64,000 bases of DNA, from the NCBI GenBank assembly GCA_014859095.1, contig JACUUV010000003.1, forward strand, positions 62,001-126,000, read 5' to 3'. Source of the DNA: Clostridia bacterium. Its GTDB lineage: Bacteria; Bacillota; Clostridia; Peptostreptococcales; Acidaminobacteraceae. The notes under the pieces are model-generated. The model was not told where the DNA came from. It saw only the letters and a program-made list of their open reading frames with translations, and did not search any database. This document shows, one piece after another, positions 1 through 9,322 of this stretch; within the stretch, counting starts at the first letter, position 1; every line of letters begins with the position of its first letter. Made by a program: the position numbers and the translations under genes.

Positions 1-636
1 AGGACCACAATTCTTCTATCGATCCTCCACCACGTGCCAATACAATCAGGTCCACAGGATTTCTTTCGTTGAAATACTTGATGGCGTGAGCAATTTCAGA
101 ACTCGATCCTTCACCTTGTACCCTGACCGGATAGATTAAAATTTCTGAATATGTAGACCTTCTTTTGGCGACTGATAGGATATCTTGAATGGCAGCTCCG
201 GTGGGCGAGGTGATTACACCGATCCTCTTTGGCAGTTCAGGCAGTTTTTTCTTATGTCTTATGTCAAAGTACCCTCTTTTTTCAAGAGAATCCTTCAACA
301 ACTGAAATTTGATGTGAAGCGCACCAAGACCAATATTTTCAATCTCGTGAACATACAATTGGTATTTGCCGTCCCTTTCAAAAATGGTGATTTGCCCCTT
401 GGCATGCACCTTGTCTCCATTTTTGAGCATGTGGATATTTTCTGTGACGTATTGTGCAAATAGTACACAAGTCATCCTGCTTTGATCATCTTTGAGCGTG
501 AAATAACAATGACCGCTGGAATGTCTGGTAAAATTTGATATTTCACCCTCAACGATCACATTGTTCAAAATGGGGTCTGCTCCAATGATCCGCTTTATAT
601 ATCTCGTGATTTCCGTCACAGTGAATGCTTTCATTT
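1..636 (-). CDS. xseA: Exodeoxyribonuclease VII large subunit (3' part runs off the window start)
   Basis: Minus-strand translation from ATG at 636: MKAFTVTEITRYIKRIIGADPILNNVIVEGEISNFTRHSSGHCYFTLKD...; typical XseA OB-fold N-terminus, and ...VLARGGGSIEELWS near the window edge. Confidence 0.93.
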
Positions 637-646
637 TAATCACGTC

Positions 647-1570
647 TTATCTCCTCCAAAACCTTATCCTGCCTAGTTCGGCTATACCGTAGGCATTGTC
701 TCTCGAGTAATCCGGACTTGCGAAATAGACATTTGCTTTTTTCTCAAGATAGGCCTTAATGATACGGTTTGATGCCACTCCACCCACGAGTACAATCGGA
801 ATCTCCTTGTCCCTATCTTCGATCCACAGCTCAATCAATCGTCCAATCGTGTTGAAAATATGTTTGCATACATAGGCCGTTTCATGTGAGCCCATCATCT
901 TCATATATTTGTTTTCAAGACCTGATATATTGAAATCCTCATGAAATTTGAAATCGACTTTGAAAAACGATTCGCAATCTGAAGTGCTCGCCAGTTCATC
1001 CATCTCTCTTCCAGCAGGAAAAGACAGCCCGAGCCCCACACCGATGCGATCGATCAATTGACCGAAATTGATGTCCAGTGTTCTTCCAATAATATTGATT
1101 TCATAACGGTCACCCTCATTTTTCACATCCAATAGTTCTGTGGTACCTCCTGAAAGGTGCATAGAAATAAAATGAGAAGGTTCATCATCCAGTCCACACG
1201 TCTTAAGTGCCGCTTTGATGTGACCTTCCTGATGAGAAAATTCATAAAGTGGAATCCTTAGTGCAGTTGAGATATTCCTGCAAAACAAAAGACCAGCATG
1301 AAATACTGGCATATAGGAATTTTCTATATTTCTGGGTCTGCTGCTCAGTGCGATTGCCTTCAATCCAGCAACAGGTAATTGACGGGACATCTCTTCAAAT
1401 ATTTCGGTCAATTGTCCTGAATGCTTGAAAAAACCTTCGGATTGACGCAATCCACGTTCTCCATTTTTAACCTTAAGCAACCGGTTGTCTTCGAACAGAA
1501 TTTCTCCGGTTTCGATGGACAGCACTATGAAGGAGGTCGTGTAACAACTGGTATCAATACCAAGTATCAT
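647..1570 (-). CDS. TsaD/Kae1-like (ASKHA) protein, paralog of tRNA t6A synthase subunit
   Basis: MILGIDTSCYTTS..., HQEGH metal-site-like motif, ...VLVGGVASNRII... characteristic of the Kae1/TsaD family; located between xseA and nusB. Confidence 0.8.
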   Translation of the reverse strand: MILGIDTSCYTTSFIVLSIETGEILFEDNRLLKVKNGERGLRQSEGFFKHSGQLTEIFEEMSRQLPVAGLKAIALSSRPRNIENSYMPVFHAGLLFCRNISTALRIPLYEFSHQEGHIKAALKTCGLDDEPSHFISMHLSGGTTELLDVKNEGDRYEINIIGRTLDINFGQLIDRIGVGLGLSFPAGREMDELASTSDCESFFKVDFKFHEDFNISGLENKYMKMMGSHETAYVCKHIFNTIGRLIELWIEDRDKEIPIVLVGGVASNRIIKAYLEKKANVYFASPDYSRDNAYGIAELGRIRFWRR

Positions 1571-1573
1571 AAT

Positions 1574-1969
1574 TTATTCCTCTTCTGCAAAATGACTGAG
1601 TACGCCATTGACAAATTTGCCTGATTTTTCATCGACATATTTTTTTGCCAAATTAACGGCTTCATTGATGCTGACTTTTATGGGGATATCATCCGCATAG
1701 ACGAGTTCTGTGATGCCGAGTCTCAATATGGCCAAATCAATTTTGGCGATTCGATCGAGTTTCCAACCCTTAAGATGTTCAGTGATCTTGTTTTCCACCT
1801 CGTCACGGTGGGTCAACCATAATTCCACAAGTCTATGGATATACTGCGTATCCAAAACTTCTTCATAATGTACCAAAAATTTATGCATGTCATCCATTTC
1901 ATAAGTCTTGTGGATTTCCATCTGATACATTATTTCCATGACAACTTCACGACTTCTTGCGCGATTCAT
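1574..1969 (-). CDS. nusB: Transcription antitermination factor NusB
   Basis: NRARSREVVMEIMYQMEI...DLAILRLGITELVYADDIPIKVSINEAVNLAKKYVDEKSGKFVNGVL is the NusB signature. Confidence 0.95.
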   Translation of the reverse strand: MNRARSREVVMEIMYQMEIHKTYEMDDMHKFLVHYEEVLDTQYIHRLVELWLTHRDEVENKITEHLKGWKLDRIAKIDLAILRLGITELVYADDIPIKVSINEAVNLAKKYVDEKSGKFVNGVLSHFAEEE

Positions 1970-2026
1970 GTATCCTCCTTACATGAAAATGACCAACTTC
2001 AATGAAGCCAGTCTTTTCAAACTTTC

Positions 2027-2416
2027 CTACTTATTTTCTTTTTTAATGATGATGTTCTCAACTGTGATGTTCACAGCCTCAACCCCGACACCGGTCATGG
2101 ACTCAACGGCAAGTTTCACGTTCTCCTGTACCAATAAAGCCGTATCATCAATTTTAGTACCATAATCCATGACAACACTAAGGTTGATGGTCGCAATATT
2201 GTTCACCATTTCAACATAAACACCTTTGTGAAAGGTTTTCTTACCCATTTTTTCCATAACTTCTTCAGAAATTGTTCCGCTTAGTCCTTTGATTCCTTCG
2301 ATCTCCGACGCAGCAATCGACGCAATGACACCGATCACATCATCAGCGATATTAACTTTGCCGTGTTTCAAAGAATCAATAGTCATATTTTCAGCCATAT
2401 TAGCCTCCCAATCCAT
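2027..2416 (-). CDS. Asp23/Gls24 family envelope stress protein
   Basis: Family-like sequence: ADDVIGVIASIAASEIEGIKGLSG...VYVEMVNNIATINLSVVMDYGTKI. Confidence 0.9.
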   Translation of the reverse strand: MDWEANMAENMTIDSLKHGKVNIADDVIGVIASIAASEIEGIKGLSGTISEEVMEKMGKKTFHKGVYVEMVNNIATINLSVVMDYGTKIDDTALLVQENVKLAVESMTGVGVEAVNITVENIIIKKENK

Positions 2417-2494
2417 CTATCTTATCGCTTTTATAAACTTATTAATAGTTATTTCAATTATAACAAAGTTGGCGTTTTAATACAAATAAAAGTG

Positions 2495-2526
2495 AAAAAC
2501 CCCATCATGGTTTCCCACGACAGGGT
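2495..2526 (-). terminator. Putative intrinsic terminator downstream of the CD1247-type gene
   Basis: On minus: ACCCTGTCGTGG-GAAA-CCATGATGGGGT followed by TTTTTC; 12-bp stem counting G-U pairs. Confidence 0.7.
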
Positions 2527-2534
2527 CTACATTC

Positions 2535-3017
2535 TTACTTGTCTTCCGATTCCGATTCCGCCTGAGCTTCCACTTCATCTTCACAACATTCGCAATCTTT
2601 GTCGCCGCAGCATTCACAATCATCAGCAAATTCAATTATGACACCACAACTTGGGCATTCCACTTCTTCGCCTTTGTCAATCAATTGACTTTCAACAAAA
2701 ACGCTTTCCCCACATTCAGGACACTCAACTTCTTCGTAATCGTCATCAAAATCGTCATCGTCTTCTTCGTCTAAGTCAAAAAACTCATCTTCAAGGTCTG
2801 ACAAATCTTCGTCGATGGAATCCACATAATCGTCAAGCTCGACGATTGCGTCACTAAGGTCATCCAGTTCATCGTAAACTTCCTCTACTTCTTCGGCAAA
2901 GTCTTCGAGTACGTCGATGATTTGAAGCAACAATTTGCCCTCTTTCGAGTCCTTATCCACTTCCATGCCTTCTGCCAATCCCTTAAGATAAGCAACTCTT
3001 TCATGCATATAGCTCAT
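2535..3017 (-). CDS. CD1247-type N-terminal domain protein with zinc-ribbon and very acidic linker
   Basis: MSYMHERVAYLKGLAEGMEVDKDSKEGKLLLQIIDVLEDFAEE..., CPECGESVFVE...CPSCG zinc ribbon. Confidence 0.75.
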   Translation of the reverse strand: MSYMHERVAYLKGLAEGMEVDKDSKEGKLLLQIIDVLEDFAEEVEEVYDELDDLSDAIVELDDYVDSIDEDLSDLEDEFFDLDEEDDDDFDDDYEEVECPECGESVFVESQLIDKGEEVECPSCGVIIEFADDCECCGDKDCECCEDEVEAQAESESEDK

Positions 3018-3076
3018 GTGTTTCCCTCCTTAGTGGGTATTTTTTATTAAAACAGCATTTGCTGATTTAAACGATT

Positions 3077-3634
3077 TTACGCTCTTGACAAGTATTCGCC
3101 TGTACGCGTGTCGATCTTGATTTTGTCACCTTCGTTGACAAACGTCGGCACGTAGATCTCAGCACCGGTTTCAACAATTGCCTTCTTGGTGACGTTTGTG
3201 GCGGTATCGCCTTTTACACCAGGCTCGGACTCAGTTACTATCAATATTACAAAGTTAGGCGGTTCTACGAGGAAACACTTGCCTCTGTAAAATTTAAGAG
3301 TGGCGTTGTCATTTTCTTTGATATAAAGAATCGCATCCTCAACTTGTTCAGCAGAGAGTGGAATTTGATCATATGTCTCATTGTCCATGAAATAATACAA
3401 ATCGCCTTCATTGTATAAATACTGCATTTCTTTAGTTTCAATATGTGCTCTAGGGAATTTTTCAGACGGGTTGAAGGCCTGTTCCCTGATGGTGCCATTC
3501 AACAAACTTTTGTACTTGGTCCTAACAAACGCAGCACCCTTACCAGGCTTAACGTGTTGAAAATCTACAACTACAAAAGGTTCGCCGTTTATTTCAAATG
3601 TAACCCCTTTTCTAAAATCACTCGCAGCTATCAT
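3077..3634 (-). CDS. efp: Elongation factor P (start revised to [10 protein letters not shown])
   Basis: [42 protein letters not shown]...GEYLSRA. Confidence 0.96.
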   Translation of the reverse strand: MIAASDFRKGVTFEINGEPFVVVDFQHVKPGKGAAFVRTKYKSLLNGTIREQAFNPSEKFPRAHIETKEMQYLYNEGDLYYFMDNETYDQIPLSAEQVEDAILYIKENDNATLKFYRGKCFLVEPPNFVILIVTESEPGVKGDTATNVTKKAIVETGAEIYVPTFVNEGDKIKIDTRTGEYLSRA

Positions 3635-3741
3635 GCTAACCTCCAAATATATTCAATTGTAAACCACCATTTATTATACTGATAAATCCTATTGGTTGTC
3701 AAGAATGCTGTGATCAATAAAATTCTATCAGATGTAATCCG

Positions 3742-4170
3742 TTATAGCAACTTCTTTAAAAAATCAAGTGCCTCAAAGTAGCTTCTTTCCTTCATTCCAT
3801 AAACCTGTTTTCGGCACACAGGCGCAATCACAGACACCTGTCTGAACGTTTCGCGTTCAAAAATATTGGAGAGATGGACTTCCACAAAGGGGATATCGAC
3901 ACTCTCTATGGCATCTCGTATCGCGTAACTGTAGTGGGTGAATGCACCCGGATTGATTAAAACCGCATCATAAATTTGTTCTGAATCATGAATCCAATCG
4001 ATCAGTTGTCCTTCGTGATTGGACTGAAGAAACTCAGTTTCGATGCCTAAAGTCTTGCCATACTCCTTGATCACACCATTGAGTGCCTCAAGAGTCATAG
4101 CCCCATAATGGAATTCGGTTCTTTTTCCCAACCGGTTTAGGTTGGGTCCTTGAATAACAAGCACTTTCAT
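3742..4170 (-). CDS. aroQ: Type II 3-dehydroquinate dehydratase
   Basis: MKVLVIQGPNLNRLGKR...FLQSNHEGQLIDWIH...INPGAFTHYSYAIRDA...EVHLSNIF. Confidence 0.96.
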   Translation of the reverse strand: MKVLVIQGPNLNRLGKRTEFHYGAMTLEALNGVIKEYGKTLGIETEFLQSNHEGQLIDWIHDSEQIYDAVLINPGAFTHYSYAIRDAIESVDIPFVEVHLSNIFERETFRQVSVIAPVCRKQVYGMKERSYFEALDFLKKLL

Positions 4171-4174
4171 GAGA

Positions 4175-4672
4175 TCACCTCTTCATATGATTTGAAATCA
4201 AATCTATTATTTCCTGATTGTCGAGTGAATCTATGTCGATCACAAGTTCAGCTGAATTGGTATAGAGTGGATTTCTCACCCTATAAATGACATCGATGTT
4301 CTGGTGGTCAAGAAGCGGTCTACTCTTGGTATAACCGTCAAGGTTTGCACTCAATGTTTCCGGCATGGCTTTCAAGTAGACAATAAGGCCCACTTCTCTT
4401 AGCGTCATTGTGTTCAGATGATTGAGTATGATTCCCCCACCAGTTGAAATAACCGCATCTTTAACAGATTTCAATTGTTCGACCAATTTTGACTCGAGTG
4501 ACCTGAAATGACTTTCACCATATCGGTCAAAGATTTCTCTGATGGTCATGCCCTGCATTTCTTCGATCATTTTATCTGTATCAAGATGCTTCCATCCAAG
4601 TTTTTCACTGATTTCTCTACCGATGGTGGATTTGCCTGCTCCCATCATTCCTATAAGTATCAAATTATTCAT
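4175..4672 (-). CDS. aroK: Shikimate kinase
   Basis: NLILIGMMGAGKSTIGREISEKLGWKHLDTD...ISTGGGIIL. Confidence 0.95.
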   Translation of the reverse strand: MNNLILIGMMGAGKSTIGREISEKLGWKHLDTDKMIEEMQGMTIREIFDRYGESHFRSLESKLVEQLKSVKDAVISTGGGIILNHLNTMTLREVGLIVYLKAMPETLSANLDGYTKSRPLLDHQNIDVIYRVRNPLYTNSAELVIDIDSLDNQEIIDLISNHMKR

Positions 4673-4681
4673 AATACGCTC

Positions 4682-5743
4682 CTATATGAGTGACTTCTCG
4701 AGTCTTTTCACCACCTCGGTGTCGGTACAGTAGCGGTACAAAGTATCTTTGGTGATGGCCCCTTTTGAATACATCTCATAAAGGGAAGCATCCATGGAAA
4801 CCATGCCTTGTCTTCTGCCGGCAATCAACGTGTTTTGAATTTCAGATAAATTGTCTGAAATGATGTTGGATTTGACCACGTTGTTCATAATTAGCAGTTC
4901 ATACCCCAAAAGCCTGATGTCATTATTTTTACTTGGCACAAGTTGTTGCGAAATGATGCCCAGCAGAACCGAAGCCAACTTATGTTTTCTGATTTGCTTG
5001 CGTTCGGCCTGTTCCGAGAACAGAAAACTTCCGAGGGCTGATATGGCATTGATTCCCGAATACCCGGCTATGACCAGTTTACCGGCTTCAGCCAATTTGA
5101 GCGCCAAATCTTGCATAGACTCGCTATTGATTTCAGAAATCATTATGACATCCGGATCATGAAGCAACGCACTGCTGAGCCCTTCATAAAAATCGGCACA
5201 GTCGGTTCCGACATCCCTTTGAATGACGATGGCCTTATCATGCTTGAAGAGGTACTCTATAGGAGATTCAATCGTCATGATGTGAACACGTTTTGTGGAA
5301 TTGATGTGTTGGATGAGTGAAGCGATTGTGGTGGATCTACCAGTTCCAGAAGCGCCACTGACCAGAAAAAGTCCTTGCCCTTTTTCAAGCAGTTCATACA
5401 GATTTTCGGGCAGTCCAAGTTCCGACTTGTCCGGAATCACGAGTTTCAAAATCCGAATCGACAGACTATATGAACCTCTTTGTTTGAGGACGTTGACTCT
5501 AAATCTACCCACTTCGGGAATGGAATACCCGAAATAAAGCTCACCCTTTTGATTGAGTGTATCCAGTTGTGACTCAGTGCAAAGTTCACCAAGCATGGTC
5601 ATGATGTGATCGTGTGAAAGGGTTTGCTCATCTTCAAGTAGCCTAACGATACCGTTCACCCGTATGAGTGGACAGGCACCAGGTGCGATATGAATATTTG
5701 TAGCGCCTTTTTCTACTGAATTTCTAATCAATTGATTGATCAT
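4682..5743 (-). CDS. Degenerate PilT-like secretion/pilus ATPase paralog
   Basis: Full-length PilT-like sequence, but Walker A reads GASGTGRST, the Asp-box region reads IESPIEY and the His-box region reads AGKLVIAGYSG. Confidence 0.85.
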   Translation of the reverse strand: MINQLIRNSVEKGATNIHIAPGACPLIRVNGIVRLLEDEQTLSHDHIMTMLGELCTESQLDTLNQKGELYFGYSIPEVGRFRVNVLKQRGSYSLSIRILKLVIPDKSELGLPENLYELLEKGQGLFLVSGASGTGRSTTIASLIQHINSTKRVHIMTIESPIEYLFKHDKAIVIQRDVGTDCADFYEGLSSALLHDPDVIMISEINSESMQDLALKLAEAGKLVIAGYSGINAISALGSFLFSEQAERKQIRKHKLASVLLGIISQQLVPSKNNDIRLLGYELLIMNNVVKSNIISDNLSEIQNTLIAGRRQGMVSMDASLYEMYSKGAITKDTLYRYCTDTEVVKRLEKSLI

Positions 5744-5753
5744 TCGAGCCGCC

Positions 5754-6383
5754 TTACTGATTCTTGGAGTTGATGATGGAAAGCACTTTTGTGGTCATCA
5801 GATCGATGGCCACTTTATTGTATCCACCTTCAGGTATTATGATATCCGCGTATTTCTTCATCGGTTCAATAAATTGCTCATGAGCGGGTTTTACAGTTGT
5901 GAGATATTGCTCGATCACGGACTCGAGTGTTCTTCCACGCTCATTGATGTCACGGGTGATCCGTCTGACGATTCTCACATCCGCATCTGTATCCACGAAA
6001 ATTTTGATGTCCATCAATTTTCTGAGCCTCTTGTCCTCGAGAATCATTATGCCTTCTAGAATGATGATTTCGCGTGGATGGACCAATATGGAATCTTTTT
6101 CACGGTTGTGGTTGGCGAAATTGTATATCGGTTTTTTAATGGGTTTGTTGTCGCACAACATTTTTATATGTTCAATGAGCAAATCCGTATCAAATGCCAT
6201 AGGATGATCGTAATTGGTCTTGATTCGTTCTTCATAGGACAAATGACTTTGGTCCTTGTAATAAGCATCTTGCTCCAAAATCAGGATGTTTTCATCCGGA
6301 AGCGACTGAAATATGGATTGTGCCACAGTGCTCTTTCCAGAACCTGTTCCTCCGGAAACTCCGATAACGATAGGCTTGCCCAT
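5754..6383 (-). CDS. udk: Uridine kinase (start revised to MGKPIVIG)
   Basis: [45 protein letters not shown]...; the longer ORF start would overlap the upstream U32 gene. Confidence 0.95.
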   Translation of the reverse strand: MGKPIVIGVSGGTGSGKSTVAQSIFQSLPDENILILEQDAYYKDQSHLSYEERIKTNYDHPMAFDTDLLIEHIKMLCDNKPIKKPIYNFANHNREKDSILVHPREIIILEGIMILEDKRLRKLMDIKIFVDTDADVRIVRRITRDINERGRTLESVIEQYLTTVKPAHEQFIEPMKKYADIIIPEGGYNKVAIDLMTTKVLSIINSKNQ

Positions 6384-6384
6384 T

Positions 6385-7614
6385 CTAATTCTCCTTTGCT
6401 TTTCTGAGTATATAATACGGCTCCACAGGAACATCCATTGGAATACGTATGATTTGTTGCGCATGAGGCGCCACCTTGACCGATTCATCTTTTGCATTGA
6501 TGATTTCTTCGATGACTTGTTCCGCAAAAAAATAATCAGGTCCTATGATCTCAACTTTATCGCCCACTTTAAAATGGTTCCTTTGTTCCACAGTGGCGAC
6601 TTTGGTTTTTTCGTCATAAGACTCCACAACACCTATAAAGTCATAGCTTCTGATGTATGCGCTTGAACCGTAAAGCTGTGAGTTGTGATCCGGTTTGCCG
6701 GTATAAAATCCATTTGTGAACTCACGATGTGATGCTTTTTTGATCTCTTCAAACCATTCGGGATCATATTCATAATTGTTGGGATTCTCATAGAAAGTAT
6801 CAATGGCCTTACGGTATGCTCTTACCACATTGGCCACATAATAAACACTTTTCATCCGTCCTTCTATTTTTAGGCTGTCCAGTCCGGAAACAATCAACTC
6901 AGGAATCATGTTGATTGTACAAAGGTCTTTTGAATTGAAGAAAAATGTCCCATCTTCCGTTTCAACCACTGGATAACTTTCATCTGGTCTGGTTTTTTCC
7001 ACAAGATTGTACTCCCAACGGCACGGTTGTGCACAAGCACCCCTGTTCGCATCTCGGTCAGTCATATAATTGCTGATCAAACATCTGCCTGAATAGGAGA
7101 TACACATGGCGCCATGCATGAATGCTTCGAGTTCCAGTGTCATCGGAGTGTTTTTTCTGATTTCCGCAATCTCGTCAAAGGAAAGTTCTCTTGCGAGAAT
7201 CACTCGTTTGACGCCTTGCTCGTGCCAAAAAGTGGCACTCATGTAATTGGTGTTGTTGGCCTGTGTACTGAGATGCATTTCAAGATTTGGTGCATACTTT
7301 TTTATGAACATCAAGGTTCCGGGATCGGAAAGTATGACCGCATCCAGATCAAGGTCCTTGATTTGGTCAATATATTCTTCCAAGTAATGAATGTCTTCAT
7401 TGTGTGGAATTATATTGAGTGTCAGGAAAACCTTTTTTCCCCTCTCATGTGCGAAAGCAATGCCCTCTTTCATATCCTCAAAAGAAAAATTCTTTGCGGC
7501 AGCACGTAGACCGAAAACCTGACCTCCGATATAAACGGCGTCAGCACCATAAAGAATTGCGAATTTCAATTTTTGCAAGTCGCCTGCAGGCGCTAATAAT
7601 TCAATACGCTTCAT
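6385..7614 (-). CDS. Peptidase U32 family protein (TrhP/RlhA-like)
   Basis: [28 protein letters not shown]...[38 protein letters not shown]. Confidence 0.93.
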   Translation of the reverse strand: MKRIELLAPAGDLQKLKFAILYGADAVYIGGQVFGLRAAAKNFSFEDMKEGIAFAHERGKKVFLTLNIIPHNEDIHYLEEYIDQIKDLDLDAVILSDPGTLMFIKKYAPNLEMHLSTQANNTNYMSATFWHEQGVKRVILARELSFDEIAEIRKNTPMTLELEAFMHGAMCISYSGRCLISNYMTDRDANRGACAQPCRWEYNLVEKTRPDESYPVVETEDGTFFFNSKDLCTINMIPELIVSGLDSLKIEGRMKSVYYVANVVRAYRKAIDTFYENPNNYEYDPEWFEEIKKASHREFTNGFYTGKPDHNSQLYGSSAYIRSYDFIGVVESYDEKTKVATVEQRNHFKVGDKVEIIGPDYFFAEQVIEEIINAKDESVKVAPHAQQIIRIPMDVPVEPYYILRKAKEN

Positions 7615-8282
7615 GCGCCATCAGCCTCCTTTTTATAACTGATTGCCATTCCATCTCCCATTGGGAGCACTGTCGTGTCGAGTTCAGGGTGATTGGATAT
7701 GAAATCAAGATAAATTCTCATTCTTTTGACTATTGTTATTTTTCTGCGCACCAAATAAAGATTGGTGGCCACCATTCCCTTGTAAAGGACATTATCCGAT
7801 ACAATCAGACCATGCGGCTTCAGCATGGGCAAGCACAGCTCTAAAAACGCCTTGTAATGCCCTTTTGAGGCATCGATGAAGATCAGGTCGAATTCACTGT
7901 TCATGTTCTCAAGGACACCTATTGCATCCCCATGGTGTTGGATGATATCAACATTCGGCTTGTACAGTTTCAATTTTTCAAAGGTTTCCGCAGCTATAGA
8001 AACCATCTCTTTTTTGAGTTCGATGGTTTCTATGACACCCTTTTCCATTTGTTCTGCCATCAGGGTCGCTGAATATCCTATTGCTGTGCCTATTTCCAAA
8101 ACCCTAACAGGTTTGTGAACTTTCATCAGAACTTTAAGATATTGGGCAATTTCAGGTTGAACAATCGGAACCCGATGCTCATCTGCATAACGCTCAAGTT
8201 CATACAGCAGTCCGGACGATTTCGGAAGCAAAGCCCTTATATACTGTTCGACATGCTCGTCGACTATGTTGTGGTCGGACAT
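7611..8282 (-). CDS. O-methyltransferase family 3 (YrrM/TrmR-like)
   Basis: VRVLEIGTAIGYSATLMAEQM...FDLIFIDASKGHYKAFLELCLPMLKPHGLIVSDNVL; start MSDHNIVDEH avoids overlap with mltG. Confidence 0.88.
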   Translation of the reverse strand: MSDHNIVDEHVEQYIRALLPKSSGLLYELERYADEHRVPIVQPEIAQYLKVLMKVHKPVRVLEIGTAIGYSATLMAEQMEKGVIETIELKKEMVSIAAETFEKLKLYKPNVDIIQHHGDAIGVLENMNSEFDLIFIDASKGHYKAFLELCLPMLKPHGLIVSDNVLYKGMVATNLYLVRRKITIVKRMRIYLDFISNHPELDTTVLPMGDGMAISYKKEADGA

Positions 8283-8286
8283 AACA

Positions 8287-9297
8287 TCAGTTTCCCTTCT
8301 TGGCATCCCTGTTGTGACCTGCAAGCGTCTCATTGAAGTAATGGGTGCCATCATTCTTTTCTGTGGTCACAAAAAACAAATAATTCGTTTCGGCCGGATA
8401 AAGGGCCGACTTGATGGCAAGCTCACCTGGTGACGCTATCGGAGCGGGAGTCAAACCTGAATTGATGTAAGTGTTATAGGGATCTTTTATCTCTGTATCC
8501 GCATAAGATAATACCGGTTTGCGCTCCTGTAAAATGTACTGCACTGTTGCGCATGACTGCAGAGCCATGCCTATTTCCATACGATTGTGAAAAACGCTGG
8601 AGACGATTTCAAATTCCTCAGCCACTCGAGCCTCACGCTCGATGATGGATGCAAGTGTCACAACTTCATCGATTGTCATGCCGAGTTCTTCAGCACGCGA
8701 ATAATACTCCGGCTTGAAGACTTCTCCGAATCTTTTGAGCATTTTACCGACTATAGCGACCTCATCTGCACTCTTTAGAACTTCATAAGTGTCCGGAAAC
8801 AGGTATCCCTCTAGTCTTTTGCTTCGATCCACGCCTTCAAGGAAAGGATAATCAAAAGGATGGTTCTCAAGAACATCCAGAAAAACATCCCGATCGACCA
8901 TACCCTGTTCCACAAGCTTGTCGACGATTTGCCTTATTTCAAAACCTTCAGGAATTGTGAACTTGTTCGTTTCGACGTAAACCTTACCCTCCACCAATTT
9001 TTCAATGATGGCATCGGCAGACATGGAAGGTGAGAGCATATAATCTCCCGCCTTCATCTTGCCATCCACTTCAAGCAATTTGACTCTTGCTTTGAATGCA
9101 TTGACATTTTGAATCAAGCCTTCTTCGAGCAAAAGATTCGCGATTCCTGTCGTGCTTGAACCCGGTACGACAGTGACCACAAAAGTGCTTGTGTCACTTT
9201 CATTCACAGGTCCATTATATTTTTCAAGGACACCCGCACATCCTGACAAAAGCGATAGTGCGACCATCAGAGTCATTACCAATAATAATCTCTTCAT
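8287..9297 (-). CDS. mltG: Endolytic murein transglycosylase MltG (YceG-like)
   Basis: Lipobox-like N-terminus; EGYLFPDTYEV...VVTLASIIEREA...PYNTYINSGLTPAPIASPGELAIKSALYP. Confidence 0.94.
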   Translation of the reverse strand: MKRLLLVMTLMVALSLLSGCAGVLEKYNGPVNESDTSTFVVTVVPGSSTTGIANLLLEEGLIQNVNAFKARVKLLEVDGKMKAGDYMLSPSMSADAIIEKLVEGKVYVETNKFTIPEGFEIRQIVDKLVEQGMVDRDVFLDVLENHPFDYPFLEGVDRSKRLEGYLFPDTYEVLKSADEVAIVGKMLKRFGEVFKPEYYSRAEELGMTIDEVVTLASIIEREARVAEEFEIVSSVFHNRMEIGMALQSCATVQYILQERKPVLSYADTEIKDPYNTYINSGLTPAPIASPGELAIKSALYPAETNYLFFVTTEKNDGTHYFNETLAGHNRDAKKGN

Positions 9298-9322
9298 CCT
9301 TTCCCTCCGTATTCAAAGGTGA

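Noticed and set aside
6385-6527. Udk start at 6527 (257-aa ORF)
   Set aside because: Would overlap the U32 gene by about 140 bp; MGKPIVIG at 6383 is the conserved start
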